From: an uncultured Alphaproteobacteria bacterium
GTDB taxonomy: Bacteria > Pseudomonadota > Alphaproteobacteria > RF32 > CAG-239
DNA length: 43,158 nucleotides
Assembly: GCA_944390895.1 (NCBI GenBank)
Contig: CALXRQ010000013.1
Span: forward strand, 1 to 43,158
Direction of reading: 5' to 3'
Shown piece after piece: positions 31,612 through 40,028 of the stretch. The first letter of the stretch is position 1. The number at the start of each line of letters is the position of its first letter. The notes beneath the pieces were generated by a model. It was not told the origin of the DNA, did not search any database, and saw only the letters and a program-made list of their open reading frames with translations. A program made the translations under genes and the position numbers.

Positions 31612-32428
31612 CGCCGATGATTTCGGTGCAACCCACGGCGTGAACCGGGCGGTAGCCAAGGCATATCACGAGGGCATTCTGAACAGTACCAGCATTATGA
31701 TAAGCCTTGACTTTGTTGACGAGGCGCTGGCTCTGGCCAAAGAAATGCCGGACTTGGATATTGGTTTGCATCTTAATCTGACCAATGAATATGCCGTATC
31801 CGATCCTAAGGACATTCCGCTTCTGGCAGATGAAAAAGGGCGCTTTAAGCACGGGTTTGTCAACCTGCTGCTGTTGTCGGTATTTAAGTTCCGGCAGCTT
31901 CGGTTTGAGGCGGAACTGGAAGCCCGCGCCCAGATTGAAAAGGCTCGGAAACTCGGCATTAAGCTCAGTCATATCGACAGCCACCGTCATATTCATCATA
32001 TCCCGCTGATTTTCGGCATAGTCAAAAGACTGGCGCGCGAATATCAGATTCCCAGAATCCGGGTTGTGAACGAAAATATCTTCAATACGCTGAAATCAAA
32101 CAAAGACACAAGTTACCTCAAAGACGGCGGTCTGGTTAAATATCTGGTGCTGAGAAGTCTGGCTCTGTGGAACCGTATCTGGTTCGGGCACAGGACGGAT
32201 ACGTATTTTTACAGCATTCTTTATACCTGCAAGCTTTCGCGGGAGCGCTTCAAAAATCTGCGCGTTCCGCAGGGGTATGAAGCCGTGGAGGTCGGCATAC
32301 ACCCGGCTATGCCCGAGATTGACGAGAAGTACAAAGCAGAACTGTTTGATTTGAACGTCTTGTCGCCGTGGCGAACCAAAGAGCTGGAAACACTGCTGGA
32401 CAAACATATTGCCGATGAAATCCGATGA
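31592..32428 (+). CDS. YdjC/ChbG/HpnK-family deacetylase
   Basis: A 278-residue enzyme of the YdjC family of carbohydrate deacetylases. The N-terminal catalytic motif is IFNADDFGATHGVN, with Asp9 and Asp10 for metal binding and catalysis. The second motif is LSHIDSHRHIHHIP with metal-binding histidines. Later motifs are IRVVNENIF and AVEVGIHPAMPEID. Known members remove acetyl groups from chitobiose or from hopanoid- or lipid-linked amino sugars. Its start at 31592 lies 20 bases inside the GT2 gene, and its stop overlaps the GtrA start. Set among carrier-lipid enzymes, it probably deacetylates a lipid-linked GlcNAc, as ArnD or the Bordetella LgmC protein do in their pathways. Confidence 0.85.
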   Translation: MVKKIFNADDFGATHGVNRAVAKAYHEGILNSTSIMISLDFVDEALALAKEMPDLDIGLHLNLTNEYAVSDPKDIPLLADEKGRFKHGFVNLLLLSVFKFRQLRFEAELEARAQIEKARKLGIKLSHIDSHRHIHHIPLIFGIVKRLAREYQIPRIRVVNENIFNTLKSNKDTSYLKDGGLVKYLVLRSLALWNRIWFGHRTDTYFYSILYTCKLSRERFKNLRVPQGYEAVEVGIHPAMPEIDEKYKAELFDLNVLSPWRTKELETLLDKHIADEIR

Positions 32429-32847
32429 TAAAACTTTATAAAAAAATTGAGGCGTTTTGGTTTAAAATCAATCAGAAAATCCGTTTTCTGCTGGTCGGCG
32501 GTTTTAATACGGTTTTTGCCTATGGCGTTTTTGCCGCGTTGTATGAGCTGGCAGGCATGGATTATAATCCGGCGTTGATTACGCAGTATTTTATTACGGT
32601 CAACGTATCCTTTTTTACCATGCGTTATTATGTTTTTCAGAGTCACGGCAATATCGGGGCAGAATATGTCAAGTCGTGGACGGTCTATATCGGTATGTAT
32701 TTTTTTAATGCCTTTGCTCTGAATTTCTTTGTGCGGATTTTGGGTTTGTATCCGTTAATCGGGCAGGCCGCGTATCTGGTCATTTCTACGGTTTTGACCT
32801 TTCTCCTGCATAAATATTATTCGTTTCGCGAGAAGAAAAAAGACTAG
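32425..32847 (+). CDS. GtrA-like membrane protein
   Basis: A 140-residue protein with four hydrophobic segments and a basic C-terminus. The family features are IRFLLVGGFNTVFAYGVFA in the first span, ITVNVSFFTMRYYVFQS in the second, and the ending LLHKYYSFREKK. GtrA-type proteins are thought to flip undecaprenyl-phosphate sugars or assist that step. Its ATG overlaps the stop of the deacetylase gene in an ATGA arrangement. It completes a four-gene set: load, deacetylate, flip, transfer. The convergent CE-clan protease gene ends two bases further on, with no terminator between. Confidence 0.88.
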   Translation: MIKLYKKIEAFWFKINQKIRFLLVGGFNTVFAYGVFAALYELAGMDYNPALITQYFITVNVSFFTMRYYVFQSHGNIGAEYVKSWTVYIGMYFFNAFALNFFVRILGLYPLIGQAAYLVISTVLTFLLHKYYSFREKKKD

Positions 32848-32849
32848 AT

Positions 32850-33674
32850 TTAATTTCGTCCGCCGTTGAGAAGATTTTTTTCGAGCAGCCAGCGGCGATA
32901 GGCCTGATGCTTTTGTTCGGCCGAGCAGACGGCGGCAGCCAGCATTTCTTTATAGTTTTTTTGTTTCGGCAGGCGGTATTTGAAGTCGCGTTCGGTGTTG
33001 CGCCTTTGTTCCAGAAGATATTTCTTGGGCAGGACAACGGTTTTTTGGGCGCCGAATTTGAACGTTGCTTTGGCCGGCGGCGCGGGAGGTTCGGCGGGAA
33101 TCTGCCGGACATATTGCCAGACGTCGGCGCGGGCCTGCCGGCTGTCAAATTCTTTCAATTTCTCCTGGCGTCCGGATTTTCGGTGCCACATATCCAAAAT
33201 ATTATACTGGGCAAGCAGAAAACAGGAATGGTCGTTTTGCTGTTTGAATTGCTGAATTTGCGGATTGTAGCCGATTTTGCAGCCGGGGAACATCAGTTTG
33301 AAAAAGTCGCGCAGCTCTTTGCGCATGTCAATGCCGTATGAATCCTGATACCAGATTTCACGTTCTTTAAGGTCAATCATTAAGGCAACGGCGTGGTTGC
33401 TTCCGGCTTCGTTTACGGAAGGCAGGGTCAGATGGTAGGCGTTGACGTCGGCAAACAACTGGCGGTTTAGCAGTTGTTCACCGAGAGAGACCAGCGCGTT
33501 TTCGTCCACAATGCCGTGTCCGGAATTCTCTTTGAGCGTATAGCAGCTTATTTTGTGCGGCAAGGGATAATCCAGGCCTTCGTACATTTTTTTCTGAATA
33601 AAATCAAAGTCCTGATTTTGAATAAAGGTTTGCGTAATGTCGCAAACGAATTCCCGCGAATATTTGGTGTCCAT
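32850..33674 (-). CDS. CE-clan cysteine protease/acetyltransferase-like protein (Ulp1/YopJ fold)
   Basis: A 274-residue protein without signal peptide. Residues 94-151 match the CE-clan catalytic core: NHAVALMIDLKEREIWYQDS gives His94 and Asp111, 17 apart; QQNDHSCFLL gives Cys151, with Gln145 six residues before it as oxyanion residue. The same spacings occur in yeast Ulp1 (H514, D531, Q574, C580). The C-terminal 100 residues are basic and Pro-rich with no recognised domain. In bacteria such proteins are usually SUMO/ubiquitin-directed proteases or YopJ-type acetyltransferases delivered into eukaryotic cells. No secretion machinery is seen here, so delivery is unknown. The gene is convergent with the GtrA operon. 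Confidence 0.7.
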   Translation of the reverse strand: MDTKYSREFVCDITQTFIQNQDFDFIQKKMYEGLDYPLPHKISCYTLKENSGHGIVDENALVSLGEQLLNRQLFADVNAYHLTLPSVNEAGSNHAVALMIDLKEREIWYQDSYGIDMRKELRDFFKLMFPGCKIGYNPQIQQFKQQNDHSCFLLAQYNILDMWHRKSGRQEKLKEFDSRQARADVWQYVRQIPAEPPAPPAKATFKFGAQKTVVLPKKYLLEQRRNTERDFKYRLPKQKNYKEMLAAAVCSAEQKHQAYRRWLLEKNLLNGGRN

Positions 33675-33836
33675 GACCGTTCCTTATTGAAATTGTCGGA
33701 ATATAACCTGTTTTGTATATTTTGTCAATATGATGGCGCAAAGTTTTCGCGGTACGGAAGTTTTTCTCCGCAGTGATACTTGTTATGTCTGAACTAAAGA
33801 CTATATTATAGATTAAAGTTTTATGCGGAGGGAGAG

Positions 33837-34319
33837 ATGACTAAAAATCTGCTTGAGAAAATTTTTGCCGTTCCGTTGTGGATTATGGCATATGTTCCGT
33901 TGCTACTGTTGTGGGGAGAATACGGACACATACCGTATCCTCATTATGACTGGATCCGCTATGCGGCCGCGTTTGTTCTGTTTTGGGGCGGAGCAGCTTT
34001 GTTTGGCTGGTGCCGGCGTCTGTTGAAAACAGCTGGAAACGGAAGCCCGATAACGAAAGAACCGCCTCAAACGCTGGTTCGCAGCGGTCCTTACCGTTAC
34101 AGCCGCAATCCGATGAGCGTGGCGGTGTGGATGATTTTGTTCGGCGAGGCGCTGTATTTTAACAGTCTGTATCTTTATGGGTGGGCTGCGGCAGCGGTGG
34201 TTCTGATGACGTTTTATATTGTCAGGTTTGAAGAACCGCTGTTGTTGGATCGTTTCGGCCAGAGATATATGGAATACCGCGCGGATGTTTCCAGATTTTT
34301 TAACATAAAGCTGGGGTGA
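33837..34319 (+). CDS. Isoprenylcysteine carboxyl methyltransferase-like (PEMT/ICMT family) membrane protein
   Basis: A 160-residue protein with four hydrophobic segments. The C-terminal half carries the family's cofactor-binding region: TLVRSGPYRYSRNPMSVAVW and then EEPLLLDRFGQRYMEYRADV, ending VSRFF. Family members methylate carboxyl groups or phospholipids with S-adenosylmethionine; in bacteria the substrates are mostly unknown. The gene has a GGAGGGAGAG ribosome-binding site. It ends one base before the autotransporter gene, and that gene's ribosome-binding site GGGGTGAA overlaps its stop, so the two are translated together. Confidence 0.85.
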   Translation: MTKNLLEKIFAVPLWIMAYVPLLLLWGEYGHIPYPHYDWIRYAAAFVLFWGGAALFGWCRRLLKTAGNGSPITKEPPQTLVRSGPYRYSRNPMSVAVWMILFGEALYFNSLYLYGWAAAAVVLMTFYIVRFEEPLLLDRFGQRYMEYRADVSRFFNIKLG

Positions 34320-34320
34320 A

Positions 34321-36411
34321 ATGAAAAAACGGATATTGTTTCTGGGCTCTTTATTGTGGCCGGTTTCGGCATTTGCGCTGCCGCCTTTGGTCGTGGGGCC
34401 GGGAGAAGACGTCAGCGGCGGAACGGTTCCTTACGGCTGGGAGCAGAACGTGGAAGGAACGGTTCGTAATTTTGACGTCAGCGGAATGCAAAACATATTG
34501 ACGGGCGGAAAGGCATATAATTCTTATATCTATTCCTATGCGGCGCAAAAGGTCATGCAGGGCGGTTATGCCTACGGTACCCAAATTTCCCAATACGGAT
34601 TTCAGGACGTATACGGCGTGGCGGAGAATACCAATGTCGGCAACTATGCCAGTATGAATGTCAAAAGCGGCGGTTTATCGAAAAACGCAACGCTCAGAGG
34701 GGCAAATATGTTTGTGCTGGCCGGCGGCACGGCGGAAGGGACAAATCTGAACATCAGCAATATGTATGTTGACGGCACTTCGTCGGGAACGGTGATTAAC
34801 CGTCGCGGACAGGAGGTTGTAAAGCAGGGCGGACAATCAACCGGAACCACGATCAACACTTCCGGCACACAGATCGTGGAAGAAGGCGGTTTGGCCGAAG
34901 ATGTCAGTATCCGCGGCGGAACGCAGGAGATATACGGAGAAGCAAAAAATGTGAATATATACGACGGTTATTTATACGTTTATTCTTCTGCCGATACGGT
35001 TAACGGTCAGGGGGGAAGAATAGACGTCTTTGGCAATGCCGAAGTGAAAAATCTGACGGTTGACGGGGTGCAGGTCGTTTTGGACGAAGGCAGCCGCCTG
35101 ACCGGAAATACGCTGTTGACCGGACGCGGGGACATTAACCTGTGGGGGAGTTCGTCCATTGAAAATCTGCAGATGGCAGACGGCACGGTTAATCTGGTTG
35201 CCGGCGGCTATAAAACGCTGCAAATCGGAGAACTTGACGGCGCGGGTAATTTTTACATTAACAGCAGCGTTTCCGAAGGGGTTAACGACAAGATAGTCGT
35301 TCAGGGCGGGAGCGGTGTTTACGGCATAGCCATAAGAGACTATAGTCCTGATGAAGTCTTTGCTCCGGATACGGTTGTTGTCGAGACGCAAGATCCCAAT
35401 CAGAAGTTTTATTTGATCGGCGGAGCGGTTGACGTCGGCGCGTTTCGTTATAATCTGATACAACAGGGCAATAACTGGGTGCTGGACAAGAGTCCCATTG
35501 TTTCTGATTCTGCAATCGTGGCTAAAAATACGTTCAGTTCCATCAGTTCCATTTTGTATACGCATATGCAAAATCTCAACGGCAGGATAGGTGATGTCCG
35601 TTTTGATAAGAAATCCGGCTTCTGGGCGAGAGGATGGGGGCGGAAACTTGAGCTTGACTTCAGAGATGCGACCAGTGCCGACATTGATGTTGCGGGCACG
35701 CAGGTCGGTTATGATTTTGATTTGCCGACAAGCTTTTTCCGGCGCTGGCTGGCCGGCGTTTACGGCGGTTATTCCGTTTCCCGGCAGAAGTTTGACCGGG
35801 AAGGAAATGCTGACGGCCGAACCTACGGTCTGGGCTTATATTCTACGGTGGTGAGCCGGGGCGGCAGCTATTTTGACGTCATCGCTTCATATTATCATCA
35901 TAATCAAAAACTGAAAAGTCATCTGCCTGACGGCGCTGACGTCCGGGGCAAATATGATACGGACGGCTGGAGCCTTTCGGTTGAAGGCGGCAAAAGGTTT
36001 ACGCTGGCGGACAACTGGTTTCTGGAACCGCAACTGCAAGTGACCTATATGGATTTCGGAGATATTTTCTACCGGACGAATTTTAATACGCCGGTCAGAG
36101 GTTATGACGGCGGTTCGATTTTGGGGCGGGCCGGTTTAATGCTGGGACGAAAGTTTGAGGATACGCTTAAATTTCCGTTTGAACTGTATGTCAAAGCAGA
36201 TGTATTGCACGAGTTTTCCGGGAACAACCGGGTTAAGGTTGCCGACTATGAATTTAAAGAGGATATGCTGAATACTTTTTATCGTTTGAGTGTCGGCGGA
36301 ACAGCGGAGATTAATGAACGCTCCGACATATATTTCAGTCTGGGAACGGCTTTCGGCGATCGGGTGAGGCTTCCGGTTGATGCCGCGCTGGGTATAAGGA
36401 TTGAGTTTTAG
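34321..36411 (+). CDS. AIDA-type autotransporter
   Basis: A 696-residue type Va secretion protein. The signal peptide MKKRILFLGSLLWPVSAFA is cleaved before LPPLV. The passenger (about residues 25-400) is a beta-helix made of AIDA-like repeats (NATLRGANMFVLAGGTAEGT, VINRRGQEVVKQGGQSTGT, INTSGTQIVEEGGLAED). The C-terminal 270 residues form the translocator barrel, beginning GFWARGWGRKLELDF and ending ALGIRIEF with terminal Phe. The passenger is short for an adhesin. No protease or catalytic motif is seen, so a role in adhesion or aggregation is likely but unproven. Expression is coupled to the upstream methyltransferase. Confidence 0.92.
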   Translation: MKKRILFLGSLLWPVSAFALPPLVVGPGEDVSGGTVPYGWEQNVEGTVRNFDVSGMQNILTGGKAYNSYIYSYAAQKVMQGGYAYGTQISQYGFQDVYGVAENTNVGNYASMNVKSGGLSKNATLRGANMFVLAGGTAEGTNLNISNMYVDGTSSGTVINRRGQEVVKQGGQSTGTTINTSGTQIVEEGGLAEDVSIRGGTQEIYGEAKNVNIYDGYLYVYSSADTVNGQGGRIDVFGNAEVKNLTVDGVQVVLDEGSRLTGNTLLTGRGDINLWGSSSIENLQMADGTVNLVAGGYKTLQIGELDGAGNFYINSSVSEGVNDKIVVQGGSGVYGIAIRDYSPDEVFAPDTVVVETQDPNQKFYLIGGAVDVGAFRYNLIQQGNNWVLDKSPIVSDSAIVAKNTFSSISSILYTHMQNLNGRIGDVRFDKKSGFWARGWGRKLELDFRDATSADIDVAGTQVGYDFDLPTSFFRRWLAGVYGGYSVSRQKFDREGNADGRTYGLGLYSTVVSRGGSYFDVIASYYHHNQKLKSHLPDGADVRGKYDTDGWSLSVEGGKRFTLADNWFLEPQLQVTYMDFGDIFYRTNFNTPVRGYDGGSILGRAGLMLGRKFEDTLKFPFELYVKADVLHEFSGNNRVKVADYEFKEDMLNTFYRLSVGGTAEINERSDIYFSLGTAFGDRVRLPVDAALGIRIEF

Positions 36412-36434
36412 CCCCGTTAAAATTTCATAGGAAT

Positions 36435-36469
36435 AAATATGCTCCGAAACGGCATTTCGGAGCATATTT
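36435..36469. terminator. Hairpin terminator
   Basis: AAATATGCTCCGAAA (36435-36449) and TTTCGGAGCATATTT (36455-36469) form a perfect 15-pair stem with loop CGGCA. It lies 24 bp after the autotransporter stop and may serve both strands. Confidence 0.82.
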
Positions 36470-36476
36470 AATGTTT

Positions 36477-36596
36477 TTAATAGTAGCCCTGCGTACAGGT
36501 AAAGTTCTCTTCATATTCGTTGCAGGTAACTTCTGTGCTGCATTCGCCGCTGCAGTAGAAGCTGAAGCATGCCTCTTTGTAAATATGTTTTTTCAA
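36477..36596 (-). CDS. Possible very small cysteine-rich peptide
   Basis: A 39-codon frame starting with TTG, reading KKHIYKEACFSFYC, SGECSTEVTC, then NEYEENFTCTQGYY. It has five cysteines and ends in C-T-Q-G-Y-Y. It lies between two terminators with no good ribosome-binding site, so it may be a gene remnant or untranslated. The Cys and aromatic pattern resembles the ends of longer Cys-rich surface proteins. I mark it only because the gap between the autotransporter and uvrD otherwise holds nothing else. Confidence 0.25.
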   Translation of the reverse strand: MKKHIYKEACFSFYCSGECSTEVTCNEYEENFTCTQGYY

Positions 36597-36607
36597 GGCG
36601 ATAAGTG

Positions 36608-36638
36608 AAAAAACTCCCGAAAAATCCGGGAGTTTTTT
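36608..36638. terminator. Intrinsic terminator after uvrD
   Basis: AAAAAACTCCCG (36608-36619) pairs with CGGGAGTTTTTT (36627-36638) around loop AAAAATC. It works for uvrD on the minus strand and probably also in the other direction. Confidence 0.9.
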
Positions 36639-36639
36639 G

Positions 36640-38985
36640 TCAGGCTTTGCGAACGTAGTCTTTCATGAGTTTTTTGTGTCCGTAGTGCTCAAACATGATC
36701 TCCAGTTTGTTGCCGTCGACGGCAACAACTTTTCCGTAGCCGAAAGTGTCGTGACAGACGCGAGTGCCGACCGGCGTTGAAGACGTGTAGTTTTTGGCGC
36801 TTTGTTTGGCCTGCCATATGCTGCCGTTCCAGGGCTGTTCGTAATCGTCGTCGCGGACGTAACTGTAGCGCTCATCATCGTCATAGGTAACGTTAGAGAC
36901 TTTTTTCTTTTTCTGGTACCACGGCGCAAAACCGTTGTCCGATCTGTAACTGCTGAAATTATTGGAACCGAAATAGTTGGCGCAGTTGTTGACGATTTCA
37001 ATGTTTTGCGGCGGCAGTTCGTTGATAAAGCGCGAGGGCAGATTGTTTTGCCATTGTCCGTATACACGGCGGTTGTGCGCCATCAGAATATAGAGTTTTT
37101 TTCGGGCGCGGGTGATGGCCACATAGGCCAGCCGGCGTTCTTCTTCCAGAGAATCGGAGCCGCCTTCGTCCAAGGCGCGCTGATGCGGAAACAGGCCCTC
37201 TTCCCAGCCGGGCAGAAAGACAATGTCAAATTCGAGGCCTTTGGCAGAATGCAACGTAATCAGCATAACCTTGTCTTCGTTGCTGACGTTGTCGTTGTCC
37301 ATAACCAGGCTGACGTGTTCCATAAATTCGGCCAAAGAAGGATATTTTTCGGTGTCGCTCATAACGCTGACCAGTTCCTTTAAGTTTTCCAGGCGTCCGG
37401 GAGCTTCGACCGACTTGTCCATTTTCAGCATTTCGATATAGCCCGAATCTTCTAATATCTGCGATGCAAGTTCATCAGGGGTAACGGCATTCATGGTGCG
37501 GCGCCATTCGGAAAATTTGTTCATCAAATCGGTAAGGGCATTTTTGGCCTTGCCGGATATGGCGCCTTCCGCCAGCATTTTTTCTATGGCCGCGTACATG
37601 GAAATGTGATGAAAACGGGCTTCGTTCTGAAACTTTTCAATGGATTTTGCGCCGATGCCGCGGGCAGGTTTGTTGATGATGCGTTCCAAAGCCAGGTCGT
37701 CCGAGGGCTGCAAAACAACGCGAAAGTAAGCCAGAGCATCGCGGATTTCGGCGCGTTCGTAGAATTTGAGACCGCCGATGACCTGATAGGGAATGGCTTC
37801 GGAGATAAACTTTTCTTCAAACTCGCGGGTTTGGGCGGCGGTACGAACCAGGACCGCCATGTCGGCATATTTGAAGCCCTCGCGCCGCGCATTGTCGACG
37901 GCATCAACCACGTAGCCGGCTTCTTCTTCGCCGTTATAAGTGCTGACGACCTTGATTTTGGCGTTTTCGCATTTCTGAGCCGGAGAATTTTCGGCGACTT
38001 TCAGGGTCTTTCCCAAACGTCCCTGATTATGACTGATAAGGTTGGACGCTGCGGACAGTATGTTGGCGGTGGAACGGTAGTTACGTTCCAAACGGATGAT
38101 TTTGGCGTCGGTGAAGTCTTTGTTGAAGCGCAGGATGTTTTCGATTTCGGCGCCGCGCCAGGAATAAATGGACTGGTCATCGTCGCCGACGCAGCACAGA
38201 TTGCGGTATTTTTGAGAGAGCAGGCGGATGAGCAGGTACTGGGTAACGTTGGTATCCTGATATTCGTCAACCATAATGTATTTGAAACGTTCCTGATATT
38301 TGGCCAGAACGTCGGCGTCGGACATCAGAATGTTGAGCGCATAAAGAATAATGTCGCCGAAGTCTACGCAGTTGAGTTCAAGCAGGCGTTCCTGATATTT
38401 TTTGTAAATATATGTAGTGACGTTTTCTTTGAAATCGTCCGCAATCTTGTCAATGCTCAGCCCTTTGTCTTTCCAGCGGCCGATTTTATCCAGCACGGCC
38501 TGCGGCGGATATTTTTTGTCGTCAATGCCCTCGGTTTCGAGAATCTGTTTGATCAGGCGCTTTTGGTCGTCTTCACCGAGAATGGTAAAGTTGTTTTTCA
38601 AACCGACGATTTCGGCATGGCTGCGCAGGATTTTGACGCAGATGCTGTGAAAGGTGCCGAGCCAGACCGAGTTTGCCACTTCGCCGATCAGCCCCTGAAC
38701 GCGTTCTTTCATTTCGCGGGCGGCACGGTTGGTAAAGGTGACGACCAGACAGTTCCACGGGTTAGCCTTGCGTTGCGCCAGAATATAGGCCAGACGCGTG
38801 GTCAGCACCTTGGTTTTTCCGGTGCCGGCGCCGGACAGAACCAACACCGGTCCCTCCGTGGTTTCAACGGCCTGTCTCTGCTCGGGATTGAGCATTTCGA
38901 GCCAGGGATAAGAAGGGGCAAGCCGGCTTATGTTGTCATAGGTCTGCGGGATGTCCGGTTCGGCCAAATCAAATATATCTTCCAT
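36640..38985 (-). CDS. uvrD: ATP-dependent DNA helicase UvrD/PcrA
   Basis: A 781-residue superfamily 1A helicase. It unwinds DNA 3' to 5' in nucleotide-excision and mismatch repair and clears recombination proteins. Motifs in order: Q motif LNPEQRQAV, Walker A GAGTGKT (residues 52-58), motif Ia TFTNRAAREMKERV, Walker B IMVDEYQDTN, motif III DDDQSIYSWRGAE, motif IV IRLERNYRSTANIL, motif V LITLHSAKGLEFDIVFLPG and motif VI RRLAYVAITRARKKLYI. The C-terminal 100 residues are variable and end with an RNA-polymerase-binding Tudor-like segment (GTRVCHDTFGYGKVVAVDG). Length is typical for UvrD/PcrA. It has its own terminator and stands divergent to the TPR gene. Confidence 0.96.
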   Translation of the reverse strand: MEDIFDLAEPDIPQTYDNISRLAPSYPWLEMLNPEQRQAVETTEGPVLVLSGAGTGKTKVLTTRLAYILAQRKANPWNCLVVTFTNRAAREMKERVQGLIGEVANSVWLGTFHSICVKILRSHAEIVGLKNNFTILGEDDQKRLIKQILETEGIDDKKYPPQAVLDKIGRWKDKGLSIDKIADDFKENVTTYIYKKYQERLLELNCVDFGDIILYALNILMSDADVLAKYQERFKYIMVDEYQDTNVTQYLLIRLLSQKYRNLCCVGDDDQSIYSWRGAEIENILRFNKDFTDAKIIRLERNYRSTANILSAASNLISHNQGRLGKTLKVAENSPAQKCENAKIKVVSTYNGEEEAGYVVDAVDNARREGFKYADMAVLVRTAAQTREFEEKFISEAIPYQVIGGLKFYERAEIRDALAYFRVVLQPSDDLALERIINKPARGIGAKSIEKFQNEARFHHISMYAAIEKMLAEGAISGKAKNALTDLMNKFSEWRRTMNAVTPDELASQILEDSGYIEMLKMDKSVEAPGRLENLKELVSVMSDTEKYPSLAEFMEHVSLVMDNDNVSNEDKVMLITLHSAKGLEFDIVFLPGWEEGLFPHQRALDEGGSDSLEEERRLAYVAITRARKKLYILMAHNRRVYGQWQNNLPSRFINELPPQNIEIVNNCANYFGSNNFSSYRSDNGFAPWYQKKKKVSNVTYDDDERYSYVRDDDYEQPWNGSIWQAKQSAKNYTSSTPVGTRVCHDTFGYGKVVAVDGNKLEIMFEHYGHKKLMKDYVRKA

Positions 38986-39072
38986 GTCTAAACTACTTCA
39001 TCAAACTGCTTGTTTTTTTTCTGATTAAAACATATATATAATAATAAAGATTGATTGAAAAGGAGTTTTTAA

Positions 39073-40017
39073 ATGCCGAGAACAATTCAGGGAAAATATG
39101 TTACCGAGGCTTCAAAAACCTTCCAGAAAGGCGATGATGCCTGGCGGAGCGGCGCTTATGACGATGCCCGGAAATATTATGAGAAAGCAGCTTCTCTGTA
39201 TCATGACGACAAGGATATTGAGGGTGAGGCTTTTGTTTTGACCCGGCTCGGCGAACTGGAACTCAGCTTGGATGATTTTGAACGGTCGCGCAAGAGTCTC
39301 GACGCCGCGGCGGAACTGGTCAGACACGAGCAGTTCGGACAGAATACGTATGCCGAAGCTCTGATTAAGCTTTCAAAGACCGAAGCGGCGGCCGGGGATT
39401 TGGAAACCGCGCTGGTCAAAATCAAAGACGCCCAGAAAATCGCAGCAGCCATCGGCAGCAAGGATCTGGAGGGCGACGCCTACGATCACGAGGCGTTTGT
39501 TTTTTTGATGCGCAATCAGGAAAAAGAAGCTCTGGAGGCTTATGCCAAGGCGGCGGAACTCTTCCGCCGGGACGGCACTTCGTTAAAAGAAGCGTCGGTG
39601 CTGCGGGCCATGGCCAGAATCGAAATGAAAAACCGCAATTTTGATACGGCGCACGATTTGCTTGAACGCTGCCGTGACTTGTATCGCGAAAACGGCGATT
39701 TGCTGGGCGAGGCGAGCGCTTTGTCGGCCATCGGCAGCCTGCGTTATGTTATCCGTGACATTGCCAATGCCCGTAAAGCTTTGATGAAGTCGGTATATCT
39801 GTACGGAAAGGTTTCTCATCATTTTGCCGAAGCGGAGGCGCTGCTTTATCTGGCGCGGGTGGAGGCCTTTAACCGGGAACAGGGGGATTTTGAACGCGCA
39901 AAAGCGCATTATAAGCGTTCTATAGACCTGTTTGACTTTTTGCAGAACGATACGATGAAAAAAGCGGTTTTGGAAGAGTATCACAATTTTTTAAACCGTG
40001 CGGCATGTGAAGGATAG
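39073..40017 (+). CDS. TPR-repeat protein
   Basis: A 314-residue soluble helical protein made of about seven tetratricopeptide repeats. Clear units are GDDAWRSGAYDDARKYYEKA, ALVKIKDAQKIAAAIGSK, EALEAYAKAAELFRRDG and FDTAHDLLERCRDLYRENGD. Repeats are TPR type 12-like, as in signalling or scaffold proteins. No signal peptide or membrane span is seen. It is followed after 11 bp by moxR and then by a DUF58 gene, so it may be the scaffold of that AAA-ATPase module. A GGAG-type ribosome-binding site precedes the ATG. Partner and function are unknown. Confidence 0.82.
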   Translation: MPRTIQGKYVTEASKTFQKGDDAWRSGAYDDARKYYEKAASLYHDDKDIEGEAFVLTRLGELELSLDDFERSRKSLDAAAELVRHEQFGQNTYAEALIKLSKTEAAAGDLETALVKIKDAQKIAAAIGSKDLEGDAYDHEAFVFLMRNQEKEALEAYAKAAELFRRDGTSLKEASVLRAMARIEMKNRNFDTAHDLLERCRDLYRENGDLLGEASALSAIGSLRYVIRDIANARKALMKSVYLYGKVSHHFAEAEALLYLARVEAFNREQGDFERAKAHYKRSIDLFDFLQNDTMKKAVLEEYHNFLNRAACEG

Positions 40018-40028
40018 AGGTGCAGAAA

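Noticed and set aside
37606..38991. 461-codon open frame on the plus strand
   Set aside because: Antisense to uvrD, whose helicase motifs are all present; no recognisable domain.
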